A stretch of 39,743 nt of DNA, taken from contig JAUSKC010000016.1 in the NCBI GenBank assembly GCA_030647125.1, positions 1 to 39,743 of the forward strand, given 5' to 3'. The translations under genes were made by a program, and so were the position numbers. The notes under the pieces are model-generated. The model did no database searches, was not told the origin of the DNA, and worked only from the letters and a program-made list of their open reading frames with translations. This document shows positions 22,301 through 29,689 of the stretch, piece after piece; position 1 is the stretch's first letter; every line of letters begins with the position of its first letter. This stretch comes from Nanobdellota archaeon. Its GTDB lineage: Archaea; Nanobdellota; Nanobdellia; Pacearchaeales; GW2011-AR1.

Positions 22301-22735
22301 TCTAAGAAAGTTTCTCCGACGGAAAAGATCAAGAAAATTGTTGTTGAAAAAGAAAGACCTAAGATTAGAGTTGAAGAAAAACACAAAGTTAAAAGCGGAT
22401 TTTTTGCAAGATTATTTGCTAGATCATCTGAAAGAGAAAGATTGCATAAGAAATTGTTGATAGAAAAGAAAGTTCAAGAAAAGAATGTGCGCCATATTGA
22501 AAAAGTTAAATTAAAGGTTGAAAAGAAGAGAATAAAATCAGTTCAAAAAGAAAGAAAGAGAGTTGAAAAGGAAAGAAGAAAGGTTATAAAGAAAAAGATA
22601 AGCAAAGTTACGCGAGAGATAAGGAAGAGAAAGTTCCTTGACTTGATGAGAAAGTTGCGATTATGGAGGAAAGAAGGATATTACGGAACTGCGGTCTTGG
22701 AAGAAGAAGTTAAACGACTGAAGAGGCAGTTGTAA
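19334..22735 (+). CDS. Giant surface protein with Hint (intein-like) domain and cytoplasmic coiled-coil tail
   Basis: 1133 residues. A signal peptide (1-19, ends NVYA) is followed by beta domains with many N-x-S/T sites. A thrombospondin-like W-SAC-GG-QTRTR segment leads into a Hint domain (C353 to N505; CFPAGTKITMADG, then VTDEHPIYV, ending VLVHN). Next come Cys-rich units of the type WNCNSWGSCVNGIQTRAC and a C-x2-C-x-NGIKDYDETGVDCGG box. A membrane helix lies near 765-788, followed by about 345 residues rich in Lys, Arg and Glu (coiled coil). Two tail segments share L-x3-LRK/KRKL-x2-W-[KR]KEGY-x-GT-x2-LEE (about 869-902 and 1101-1133). Its ATG overlaps the regulator gene. The topology, sensor or adhesin outside and long cytoskeletal-like tail inside, is inferred. 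Confidence 0.8.
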   Translation: MKKLVLFFILLLLLQNVYAGIGSSSNFNTSNKGDSGGVNNNATSASFTQRFFSGVGAVGQYIVSTLSGRFGVLGDTAVSLAINVTSPSNNSILVRGNESFTGEDDLGIISNFLNITANVYDVNTLLGYESATCYFYNEGVSIGSSSTNSSGDCFIQYNKSADSVGIRNFFVNFSSTSGNTSIENSSVNISLERYVTSLTMSNLQINGKYYNGDQAVLLISVRKSNASVTSQLYDPINISAAAMNSINAIRGIKYYPGNNITKLSTGQYSTNVTLVYGAGADSFVKWQVNLSDDGFVNYLGSALHSDEDICSADFGAFSDWSACSGGTQTRTRNDTSGCSEVQTQSCSSGGDSCFPAGTKITMADGSKKNIEDVKIGEYVKSYDLINDKIVYAKVLEIESPIREGYYDVGGILNVTDEHPIYVMKKDGRKGWGAVNVTKAKINLQKSTLSGQDLFSVEKGDKLFNEDGSWVEIKYLNYVKGEIQTYNLKQVDNYNVFFAASVLVHNKGETETCSNECSSGATQTTCLTDSNLGTRTCGNFDSDTCTEWGSWSSNSCSAGNVCSNAQCVQSTCTENWNCNSWGSCVNGIQTRACNDLNSCGTSNNKPLETKQCNIVPYVSIDGGECFPNWDCGDWGSCRGFYDLNDVLKNVNAVNGTQTKTCRDLTGCAYNETEARTCSLRVPIEARLTQWCYDDYVEIYEVSSGALVSRVKQSEIAFTNLSRIDITFTSSNFTGSCAYCFNGIKDYDETGVDCGGQYCGSCLSIYGVFDWAFWVVVGSWFSFGFFLIILWRREDEERKKEGKESLLESVAEEVESVQISSAREKEIEVEIAIFFRKILESRVSVEKPETKVGEKVVYVEPEVQIKRRRNILLEQLKRKLHEWKKEGYSGTTALEEKIRKLESKNKSFFSRVVSSYKERAVEAQRSERLEKEKEMRAEREEKRNEKEEMLKYERSRARSERELRLERAESERKWNEQKSSIKKWFGGLFVSSKKVSPTEKIKKIVVEKERPKIRVEEKHKVKSGFFARLFARSSERERLHKKLLIEKKVQEKNVRHIEKVKLKVEKKRIKSVQKERKRVEKERRKVIKKKISKVTREIRKRKFLDLMRKLRLWRKEGYYGTAVLEEEVKRLKRQL
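20390..20848 (+). other. Hint/BIL (intein-like) protein domain, no endonuclease
   Basis: This segment encodes residues 353-505 of the giant surface protein. It begins with Cys (CFPAGTKITMADGSKKNIED), the splicing N-terminal nucleophile, has the block-B-like VTDEHPIYV, and ends FAASVLVHN, the His-Asn pair that cyclises to cut the C-terminal bond. The next residue is Lys, not Cys/Ser/Thr, so standard intein splicing is not expected. At about 153 residues there is no room for a homing endonuclease. Such domains (bacterial-intein-like, Hedgehog-like) cleave or rearrange secreted proteins. The fate here could be self-cleavage at Cys353, at Asn505, or both. Confidence 0.75.
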
Positions 22736-22742
22736 AAAGAAA

Positions 22743-22752
22743 CATATAAAAA
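22743..22752 (+). promoter_or_regulatory. TATA box of the coiled-coil gene
   Basis: CATATAAAAA is 14-23 bases before the ATG at 22766 and begins immediately after the stop of the giant surface gene, so the coiled-coil gene can be transcribed separately. The spacing is short, so a slightly later start codon (ATG 22769, or ATG 22781) is possible. Confidence 0.45.
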
Positions 22753-22765
22753 TAGTTTTAAGTTT

Positions 22766-25405
22766 ATGATGATAGGTAAAATGAAAAAGAGGAAAAAGAA
22801 AAGTTCTGGACATTCGGCGAATCATATAAAAGAAAAGAAAGTTAGAAAGGATTTTGGCAATTATGCTGAAAAGATTGATCGGCTGAAAGAACTTGAAAGA
22901 GAGTTGCATGTTTTGAATCCGACGCAGCAATATTCCACTGAAGTTAAAATTATAAAATCAAAACTTAAAGATCCAACGGCAATTGCTGAAATTCAAAGGC
23001 GAATTACCAATTTGAAGAAGAAAATGGCGAGGAAAATTAAAAGAAAATCTCCTTATAAAAAACTTGAAAGAAAAATTGAAAATTTGGATGATAGTTTACC
23101 CCGTATAAGTTCTAAGATAAGAAATATTCAAAAGGATTTGAGCGAAAAAGATGAAGATGCTCGTGAAGATCTTCAAAAAGAATTTGGGAGATTTAAAGAT
23201 AATTTAAGGAGGAATCTTCAAGAGACGGAAGAAGTGACGAAAGCGCACGCCGATTCAAAGATAAGCGCTCTTTTAGATGAAAGGTACAATGATTTTGTAA
23301 GTTCGCTTAAAGAAAATATAACTAAAAAAGAAAGAAAGAATGAGTCGGCTTACAAAGAAAAACTTAAACGGGATTTTCTGGATAAAGAAGAAGAGCTTGA
23401 GATTAAATACCGACGTAAAATTGAAGATCTTAAAAGTGCTTATGACAAGAAAGTTGAACTTCATTTGCAAGACGAAATTGAGTCTAGATTTAAAGAAAAG
23501 GTTGATCAAAAAGTTTTGAAAGACAAACTTGCGCTTGCAGCGCATTTTGCAGACAAAGAAAAAGAGCTTATGAATAAAGAAAGAGAGATACTTGAAGGAG
23601 AACTCCGTCATGAAAAAAGCAAACTTTACAATTCTTTGAAAAAAGATTTTAATTTGAGGCTACAACAAAAACTTGGAGAAATTGGAAACCGCGTCGATAA
23701 AGAAAAGAAAGAATTCCATAGAAATGTCTGGCACGAATTTAACAGAAAATTGCAAAAGGAGCTTGAAGCGAAAGAAAGAGGAATGAGGGAAAATTTACAT
23801 TCGGAGTTTGAAAAACAAAACAAAAAACATCTTGAAGAGCAAACCCAAAGAATAAGAGTTGAACTTAAAGATAATTTTGATAAGCAACTTTGGGAAAGGA
23901 AAAGACAGTATGAGAAACAATATTCATTGCGATTGAAGAAGCTTGAAAATTCTTTTGGCCAGAAATACAAACATCTTGACAGAGTTCATAATGAGTTCTT
24001 AAAAATTTCAGGCATGGAGAAGAATAAAATTGCGCATGATAAGAATGAAATTAAAAAGAAGGCGGATGAATTAAGAAAAACACAACATTTGAGGGGTTCT
24101 GAAAGTAATAAAATTAGGGCAGGGCTTGAAAATGAAAGAACGATCTTGGAAAGAAGGGAAAATGATTTTGTCAGCAAAGAAAATAATATAAAGAAAGAAT
24201 TTGAAAATAAAAAAAGAGTTATTGACGAAGAATTTAAGATTCTTAAAGAAAAAGAAGATGCTGAACTAGAACAAGAAAAGGCGAAGGCACGCGTCAGAAT
24301 TTCTGCAGAGTTTGACAGGAAAATGCGCGCGCGTATAGATGACGAGAGAAAGCGCATAAAAGAAAAATTGCATAAAGAATTCTTGGATAAGATGAAACTT
24401 TTTGTTGAACAGCAAAAATTGCTTTTCAGGAAAGATATGGTTGGAAGAAAAGAAGATAATGAAAAAAGAGTAAGAGAGTTGCAAAATGTTATTAGCAGAA
24501 AAGAAAAAGAAATTCATTTAATGAAGGAGAAAACACGCGAAGATATGGGGAAAATTACGCGCGAGAATAAGGCCTTGAATTCAAGTTTAATGAAAAAAGA
24601 GGCGGACTCTGAAATTCTTGGTAAAAGGAAAGCGGAGCTTGAAAGAAGTGTTGGGGCTCTAAATAGTGAGAGAAGAAGATTAATTGATGAAATTACTCAT
24701 GAGAAGAAAAATTTGAGAGAAATTAATTCAAAGAATCTGCAGCAAAAGCATGTCATTGCCCAGATTTCTGTAGACAAGACGAGGTTCAAGACGGCCTTGC
24801 TTAAAGAAAAAGAAAAAGAGTCGCGTGCTGTCTCTGAAATGCGCAGGAAAGTTGAAAAGGATTTAAGGGAGAAACGGGCTGAAGAGGGAATTAGGAAGGG
24901 GGAATATGAAAAGGAAAAAAAGAAGTTTGAAATGAGGTTGAAGGAAAGCGAAGAAGATAAAATAAAAAATATTGTTGAAACTACACACAGAAATCTTCAT
25001 AATGAACTCGAAAGAAAAGAGCGCGAGATAAAAATGAGATTGGATCATGAGTTTGCAAGAAAGTTAAGAGAAAATGCGCTTGAAAATCATCAAGTTCTTG
25101 AAAAACATGAAAGAGAGCTTGAGCGTGAAATTCAATCCAAACTGAATAAAGAATTTGAAAGGAAAGATGCACAAGTTCTGGAAAAAGAAAAAGTAAAGCT
25201 TAAATCAGAACTTAAAAGCAAACTTGGAAAAGAATTTGAAAAGAAATCAAAAGAAGAAATTAGAAAAGAGGTCTCTGAAAAGCAAAGAATTTTGGAGAAG
25301 AAAGAACGCGATGATATGGAGAAAAACAGAGAGCAACTTGAGAAAAAGAAAAAGGAAGTTAAAGAAGATTTGACTAAGAAAATTGAATCGGCTTTACGAC
25401 GCTGA
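22766..25405 (+). CDS. 879-residue coiled-coil protein
   Basis: Nearly the whole protein is Lys/Glu/Arg-rich heptad-like helix, with the first 30 residues Lys-rich and basic (KKRKKKSSGHSANHIKEKK). Segments such as LKELERELHVLNPTQQYSTE at about 37-56 interrupt the coil. There is no Walker motif, hinge or membrane segment, so it is not an SMC ATPase. Repeated units of the form E-F-x-[RK]-K-[LM]-x2-[EK]-x-[EL] (LHSEFEKQ, EFDRKMRAR, EFARKLREN, EFERKDAQ) recur about every 40-60 residues. It directly follows the giant surface gene, whose tail has the same composition, so the two may form a filament or scaffold at the inner membrane face. This link is inferred. Confidence 0.75.
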   Translation: MMIGKMKKRKKKSSGHSANHIKEKKVRKDFGNYAEKIDRLKELERELHVLNPTQQYSTEVKIIKSKLKDPTAIAEIQRRITNLKKKMARKIKRKSPYKKLERKIENLDDSLPRISSKIRNIQKDLSEKDEDAREDLQKEFGRFKDNLRRNLQETEEVTKAHADSKISALLDERYNDFVSSLKENITKKERKNESAYKEKLKRDFLDKEEELEIKYRRKIEDLKSAYDKKVELHLQDEIESRFKEKVDQKVLKDKLALAAHFADKEKELMNKEREILEGELRHEKSKLYNSLKKDFNLRLQQKLGEIGNRVDKEKKEFHRNVWHEFNRKLQKELEAKERGMRENLHSEFEKQNKKHLEEQTQRIRVELKDNFDKQLWERKRQYEKQYSLRLKKLENSFGQKYKHLDRVHNEFLKISGMEKNKIAHDKNEIKKKADELRKTQHLRGSESNKIRAGLENERTILERRENDFVSKENNIKKEFENKKRVIDEEFKILKEKEDAELEQEKAKARVRISAEFDRKMRARIDDERKRIKEKLHKEFLDKMKLFVEQQKLLFRKDMVGRKEDNEKRVRELQNVISRKEKEIHLMKEKTREDMGKITRENKALNSSLMKKEADSEILGKRKAELERSVGALNSERRRLIDEITHEKKNLREINSKNLQQKHVIAQISVDKTRFKTALLKEKEKESRAVSEMRRKVEKDLREKRAEEGIRKGEYEKEKKKFEMRLKESEEDKIKNIVETTHRNLHNELERKEREIKMRLDHEFARKLRENALENHQVLEKHERELEREIQSKLNKEFERKDAQVLEKEKVKLKSELKSKLGKEFEKKSKEEIRKEVSEKQRILEKKERDDMEKNREQLEKKKKEVKEDLTKKIESALRR

Positions 25406-25529
25406 AGAGTTTTTACATTATTTGTGATTCTTATTGTTAAGTTCCCACCCGAAAACATTAATAAAAAAGATAAAAACTATCTTAAAAAAAAGAGGTGATA
25501 AAATTCAATAGATTTAGAATATAAAATTA

Positions 25530-26144
25530 CTAAGAAATCTTTTCTATTATAAATTTGGTTTCTGCAGCTTCTGAAATTATTGAATAAAGTTGGAGTGTGC
25601 CTACACGCGCTTTGAAAACACCTTGTGATATGGGCATTTTTGCCTTTTCTGCAAATTTGTTTATAATATCGTGGATTTCCTCTTTTGAAAGTTCGATATT
25701 TATTTCTTTTTCACTATCTGAAGTATGAACTATTAGATTTTTGTCCGGCCCGTTGCATTCAATAATTTTAATCTCAGGATTTTTTATTAAAGAATTCAGC
25801 TTACTTAGGTCAAGGGTTATTTCTATCTTTTGCATTTTTGGTTTAAGGTATTTCAGTGATTCAGGAATTCTCAAGTCAGGGACTTTAAGTTTTCTAGGAA
25901 TTTGTGAGTGAAATGGTCTTATTGCTGGAATTTTTATTCTTGGTATTATAGAATTTTTCATTTCTGCTCTTTCTTTATCTATTTGGTCTATTTTATCGTC
26001 GATTTTTTGTTTTTCTGTTTCTTCTTCTTTTTGTGTCAGAACATTAAGGCGAACAATTGCACTGCCGCTGTAATTTCTCACCAATTCTTCAGTAAATTTT
26101 CTTAGAAATTCTTTTTTAAAATCTTCTGATATATTTTGTTTCAT
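25530..26144 (-). CDS. Protein with a domain resembling the N-terminal domain of secretion ATPases
   Basis: 204 residues. The N-terminal half is helical and ends in Lys/Pro-rich IIPRIKIPAIRPFHSQIPRK. The C-terminal 95 residues, LNSLIKNPEIKIIECNGPDK, then IHDIINKFAEKAKMPISQGV and a beta segment ending KFIIEKIS, resemble the N-terminal domain of TadA/CpaF/GspE-type secretion ATPases (pattern L-x2-NP-x-I-x2-I-x3-GPD, then a helix and strands ending at an I-x-[IR]-[KR] strand). No Walker motifs follow, so it would be a stand-alone adaptor. The similarity is judged by eye only. The gene overlaps the upstream minus-strand gene by 4 bases, so the two are one operon. Confidence 0.65.
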   Translation of the reverse strand: MKQNISEDFKKEFLRKFTEELVRNYSGSAIVRLNVLTQKEEETEKQKIDDKIDQIDKERAEMKNSIIPRIKIPAIRPFHSQIPRKLKVPDLRIPESLKYLKPKMQKIEITLDLSKLNSLIKNPEIKIIECNGPDKNLIVHTSDSEKEINIELSKEEIHDIINKFAEKAKMPISQGVFKARVGTLQLYSIISEAAETKFIIEKIS

Positions 26145-26776
26145 CTTTGAGATCTTGTGAATAGTTGTTTGTCGTAGGAATTTATGTCTGAAAAATTTTC
26201 GTATCCCTCGCTTTCATCTTGATCTTCTTCAGGAGTTGGAGGAGCTATTTCTTCTTGAAATTGCGTTTCGCTTTCAGCGGATTCCCGCATCATAATCCCC
26301 CTTTGCAGTTGATTGTTAAATGGTTGGGCTAAAGGTATTTGATTGCTAAATGGCTGGGGCATTTGTCTTTGAGGAGATTGATTAGGGGGGTTAGACATTT
26401 GAGGAATGTTTTGTTGAGGCATTACGTTTTCAGGTCTTTTTTCTGAGAAGAAACTTAGACCTCTTGCAATTATTTTATTTTGTTCCATTAATGTGTCTAT
26501 CTTTTTTATTAGTTCTTCCCGTTCAAATTTAGATTTGTCGTCGGAAAAGTCCTTTTCTGCGAGTGATTTTGCGGCACCTCCAAATAATTCAAGAAGTTTT
26601 TCTATATTATTTGATAGCCCATTTAATTTTATTGTCACGTCTGTCATAACTTTTTGGAGAGCAATTGTGTTTTCAGCGAGCGCGCGTATTGTTGAATCGT
26701 GAGAATTTGATATTTTAGGGGTTTTTTTATGCGGCGCGTGTTTTACAGATTTCTTTTTACCACTCTTCTTTTTCAT
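26141..26776 (-). CDS. Coiled-coil protein with Gln/Pro/Asn-rich linker
   Basis: 211 residues. A Lys-rich start (KKKSGKKKSVKHAPHKKTPK) is followed by helices at about 25-105 (STIRALAENTIALQKVMTDV, then LSNNIEKLLELFGG), a Gln/Pro/Asn-rich disordered stretch (about 115-160) and an acidic C-terminus. No known family was recognised. It is translated together with the secretion-ATPase-NTD-like gene (4-base overlap). The basic head and helical body resemble the coiled-coil protein at 22766, and the convergent arrangement places both next to the giant surface gene. A TATA box AAGAATTTATAAAAC lies about 20-30 bases before the ATG. Confidence 0.65.
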   Translation of the reverse strand: MKKKSGKKKSVKHAPHKKTPKISNSHDSTIRALAENTIALQKVMTDVTIKLNGLSNNIEKLLELFGGAAKSLAEKDFSDDKSKFEREELIKKIDTLMEQNKIIARGLSFFSEKRPENVMPQQNIPQMSNPPNQSPQRQMPQPFSNQIPLAQPFNNQLQRGIMMRESAESETQFQEEIAPPTPEEDQDESEGYENFSDINSYDKQLFTRSQR

Positions 26777-26859
26777 AATTTAGATAGGTGGTTTTGTTTT
26801 ATAAATTCTTCGAGAGTTGTCTTTGGAAATAAATATCTTGGAAATTTTTACTAGCGCAG

Positions 26860-27267
26860 CTAATTTATAATATTTAATATATCTCCTGTTGAGTAAACTT
26901 TAATTTTATCTTGATCTTTCAGTTTTTTATCATTACTCCAAATAGGGCAATTTAATTTTAATGCAAGAGCGAAAAAATCAATATCATCCGGATCTGGAGA
27001 AATTTCAAATGCCTGCCTAAGAAAATCTTTATACTTCTCTAACGGAAAAAATTTAACCGAGATAGCCAAATCAATCTTTGAAACTTTAAATTCCTCTTCT
27101 GAGATTTTTGTTTTTTTGATTATTTCATTTCTATATTTATCAATTTCTTCAAGTGAGAATTCAGGAGCAATTAAGTCCAGATTATCATTTAGCATAATTG
27201 CTTTTTTCGTTTCAGAATTTTTCCAGAAACAAGTCATTAAAATATTAGTATCAACGACTAACTTCAT
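26860..27267 (-). CDS. PIN-domain ribonuclease toxin (VapC-like)
   Basis: 135 residues. MKLVVDTNILMTCFW gives the first acidic residue D6 of the PIN site; E40/E41 in SLEEIDKY, D94-D97 in PDPDDIDFFALAL and D113 in IWSNDKKL supply the others. That is the normal set of Mg2+-binding residues in PIN nucleases, which cut tRNA or rRNA. The IWSNDKKLKDQDKIKVYST ending is typical of archaeal PIN toxins. It lies 8 bases after the antitoxin gene and has no promoter of its own. Confidence 0.85.
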   Translation of the reverse strand: MKLVVDTNILMTCFWKNSETKKAIMLNDNLDLIAPEFSLEEIDKYRNEIIKKTKISEEEFKVSKIDLAISVKFFPLEKYKDFLRQAFEISPDPDDIDFFALALKLNCPIWSNDKKLKDQDKIKVYSTGDILNIIN

Positions 27268-27275
27268 TCTAAATT

Positions 27276-27494
27276 TTAGATTAAGCCTCTTTTCTTTAAT
27301 GCTTCAAGTCGTCCGCTTCTTCCAGCTCTTTGAAGTCTGACAGCCCAATTAATATTTTCTTTTTCCTCTTCAGAAAGAGTTTCATTCAACTTTTTCTCAA
27401 TTGCTTTTCTCGCAACCTCGCTCCAATTAATTACTTTATTTCTATCCATTTTCTCTTTCAATTCACTTGACACAGATAAAGTTAGGTTTGGCAT
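27276..27494 (-). CDS. RHH antitoxin of the PIN toxin (VapB-like)
   Basis: 72 residues with an RHH N-terminus (MPNLTLSVSSELKEKMDRNK then INWSEVARKAIEKKLNE) and a C-terminal toxin-binding tail (NINWAVRLQRAGRSGRLEAL). The WSEVARKAI signature matches WSEFVRKCV of the first antitoxin in the window, although that one is paired with a MazF-type toxin. The start ATG follows a probable operator at 27502-27515. Confidence 0.82.
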   Translation of the reverse strand: MPNLTLSVSSELKEKMDRNKVINWSEVARKAIEKKLNETLSEEEKENINWAVRLQRAGRSGRLEALKKRGLI

Positions 27495-27501
27495 TTTCGT
27501 G

Positions 27502-27515
27502 TATTATGTGTAATA
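27502..27515. promoter_or_regulatory. Inverted repeat, probable VapB operator
   Basis: TATTA-TGTG-TAATA has perfect five-base arms and lies between the ATG at 27494 and a minus-strand TATA-like TTTAAATATC at about 27522-27531. The minus-strand reading also shows a near-direct repeat, CACATATTA then CACATAATA. The position matches the other antitoxin operators. Confidence 0.55.
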
Positions 27516-27601
27516 TGTGCAGATATTTAAATGTTTTGGTTTTATGTAAAAAACAGAATAAATTTGATTAAAATGTTTTAGGAAATTTAGAAATAGTTAA
27601 A

Positions 27602-29680
27602 TCAATTATTCTTGTTTTTTATATTCTCAAAGTGCCTGGGCTCTTTATCTGTTCCTGCTACGGAGCGCGTTTCAAGTTCATGCACGTACTCTGCAATATC
27701 TGCTGCAGCGTCGGCATTTACTGATATGCTGTCTATTCCATTTTGAACCAAGAATTCTGCCATGTCTTTTCTGCTTCCGGACTGGCCGCATATACTTGTT
27801 TCGACGTTATAACGTTTGCAGACTCTTATTACATAAGATAATTGATATAAGACTGCGGGATTCATTTCATTATATAAGTCTTGAACTCCTGGATTATTTC
27901 TGTCAATTGCAAGAATATATTGAGTTAAGTCGTTTGTCCCAAAAGAGATAAATTTTATTCCTTCTTCACATAGCTCTTTTATTATTTGAACTGCTGCAGG
28001 CGTTTCAATCATAACTCCAAGTTTTACATTTTTGAAATTTATTTGATTTAAGTATTCCTTTACTTTTCTAAGTTCTTCAACCATTATAAGCTGCGGCATC
28101 ATTACTCCGACGGTTTTTCCTTGATTAGCAATACGTTGAAGTGCTTTTAATTCAGCGAGCAATATTTGTGGTTTTTTTAATGAGTATCTTATCCCGTGAA
28201 GTCCAAGCATAGGGTTGCCTTCTTTTTCTTTTGGCGCGCCAAGCAAGTTTGAAAATTCATCAGATCTTATATCTGAAGTTCTTACCCAGATTTCATCGAA
28301 ATGTTTTGCAATTTGACTAACTCCTTGATAAATTATATTTTCGTATTCATTTATTGAATTATTTTTTAAGAAGTATTCTGGATGTTTTCCTGATTCTGCT
28401 ATTATTCCTTCAATTCTTGTTAAACCGACGGCAGTTGCTCCAGATTTTGCTGCTCTTTCTGCAAAAGTTGGCAAGTCGACAATTACTTTTATTTTTGTTT
28501 TAGTATGCGCTTGAATTGGTTTTATTTCTACTTTTTCGTTTTGGAGGTTTGTGTTAGTTGCTCCTTTGTAAATTTTTCCTGTATATCCATCTACAGTAAT
28601 TAATTCCCCTTCTTTTAGTATATTTGTTGCTTCTTCTGTTCCTACAATAGCTGGAATGCCCATTTCACGCGAGACAATTGCCGCATGGCTTGTCATACCG
28701 CCTTCGTCTGTTACAATTGCAGAAGATCTTTGCATTGAGACAACCATGTCTGGATTTGTCATTTTCGTTACCAAAACATTTCCAGGTTTTACATTCTCGA
28801 GGTCAGACATTTCTTTTATTATTATAACACGTCCGGATGCAATTCCAGGAGATGCAGGAGTTCCCTTTAAAATTTCTTCCCCAGAAATATTTCTTCCTTC
28901 GTTGGCATTTTGCCTTTTTGATAGAGTCGTTATTGGGCGAGTTTGAACAATATAAATTTCGTCGCTTTCTATTGCGAATTCAATGTCTTGGGGTTTGTTA
29001 TAATGTGCTTCCAGTTCCAAAGAAATATCTGCAAGGCGTTTTATTTCTCCTTCTTTTAGAACTTGTTGCTTTGCTCTTTCTTCGCGCAACTTGACTGTCA
29101 TTTCTGTTCCGCCGGAATCACGAGTTATTGCAATTTTCTTATTTGCAATTTTTTTGCTTTTTATTTCTATATTTGGAGAGACAACGTATTCGTCTGGAGT
29201 TATTTTTCCTGAAACAATTCCTTCTCCTAATCCCCAGACAGCTTCTATTATTATGTTGTTTGATTTTGATGTTGGATCTTTTGAGAATATTACGCCGGAC
29301 TTATCAGAGTTTATCATTTTTTGGACAACAACTGCAATTTTAGCGTCGACGTGAGCGAAGCCATTTTTATTTCGGTAGTAAGTTGCTCTTGATGTGAAGA
29401 GAGATGCGAATACCTTCTTTACATTTCTTATAAGTTCCCCTTTTCCTTTTACATTCAAGAATGAGTCCTGTTGTCCGGCGAATGATGCCTGCGCCAAGTC
29501 CTCTGTTGTTGCTGACGAACGGACTGCGACGAAAATCGGGTCGGTGCTTCTGAATAAGCCCATCGGTGGGCTTTGCTGCATGGACGTACGATCTGCGCTT
29601 AAATTTTCATACGAATCAGTTATTTCTTCTTCGAGTTCTTTTGGCATTTTTGAATCGGTTATGAAAGTTCTTATTTGCAA
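27602..29680 (-). CDS. ppsA: Phosphoenolpyruvate synthase, major C-terminal part
   Basis: 692 residues from the TTG at 29680. It holds most of the ATP-grasp domain (VAVRSSATTEDLAQASFAGQ at 51-70), the mobile domain with the phosphorylated His332 (GGMTSHAAIVSREMGIPAIV) and the PEP/pyruvate TIM barrel (FGTNDLTQYILAIDR, ending SICGQSGSRKDMAEFLVQNG, with the catalytic Cys). The reaction is ATP + pyruvate + water to PEP + AMP + phosphate, the entry to gluconeogenesis. The first 70 residues of the enzyme lie in the frame upstream (29690-30217), separated by a single in-frame TAA. No ribosome site precedes the TTG. Nothing else in the gene has decayed. Confidence 0.85.
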   Translation of the reverse strand: MQIRTFITDSKMPKELEEEITDSYENLSADRTSMQQSPPMGLFRSTDPIFVAVRSSATTEDLAQASFAGQQDSFLNVKGKGELIRNVKKVFASLFTSRATYYRNKNGFAHVDAKIAVVVQKMINSDKSGVIFSKDPTSKSNNIIIEAVWGLGEGIVSGKITPDEYVVSPNIEIKSKKIANKKIAITRDSGGTEMTVKLREERAKQQVLKEGEIKRLADISLELEAHYNKPQDIEFAIESDEIYIVQTRPITTLSKRQNANEGRNISGEEILKGTPASPGIASGRVIIIKEMSDLENVKPGNVLVTKMTNPDMVVSMQRSSAIVTDEGGMTSHAAIVSREMGIPAIVGTEEATNILKEGELITVDGYTGKIYKGATNTNLQNEKVEIKPIQAHTKTKIKVIVDLPTFAERAAKSGATAVGLTRIEGIIAESGKHPEYFLKNNSINEYENIIYQGVSQIAKHFDEIWVRTSDIRSDEFSNLLGAPKEKEGNPMLGLHGIRYSLKKPQILLAELKALQRIANQGKTVGVMMPQLIMVEELRKVKEYLNQINFKNVKLGVMIETPAAVQIIKELCEEGIKFISFGTNDLTQYILAIDRNNPGVQDLYNEMNPAVLYQLSYVIRVCKRYNVETSICGQSGSRKDMAEFLVQNGIDSISVNADAAADIAEYVHELETRSVAGTDKEPRHFENIKNKNN

Positions 29681-29686
29681 AGTTAT

Positions 29687-29689
29687 TTA
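29687..29689 (-). other. In-frame TAA splitting ppsA
   Basis: On the minus strand the codons run GAG CTC GAT TAA ATA ACT TTG CAA ATA AGA: the same frame continues on both sides. The protein either side (EDTKELD, stop, ITLQIRTFITDSKMPKELEE) is exactly collinear with intact PEP synthases, with the stop replacing one residue. One base change from AAA, CAA or GAA would explain it. Confidence 0.8.

Noticed and set aside
22766-25405. SMC or Rad50-like ATPase
   Set aside because: No Walker A, Walker B, signature motif or hinge is visible; it is a pure coiled coil.
25480-25531. Ribosome-site-like AGAGGTG followed by a short GTG frame
   Set aside because: The frame stops after nine codons; it lies between convergent genes and probably has no coding role.
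29687-29689. TAA as a sense codon (genetic code change or selenocysteine/pyrrolysine-type recoding)
   Set aside because: TAA ends many intact genes in the window, and neither known recoding uses TAA.
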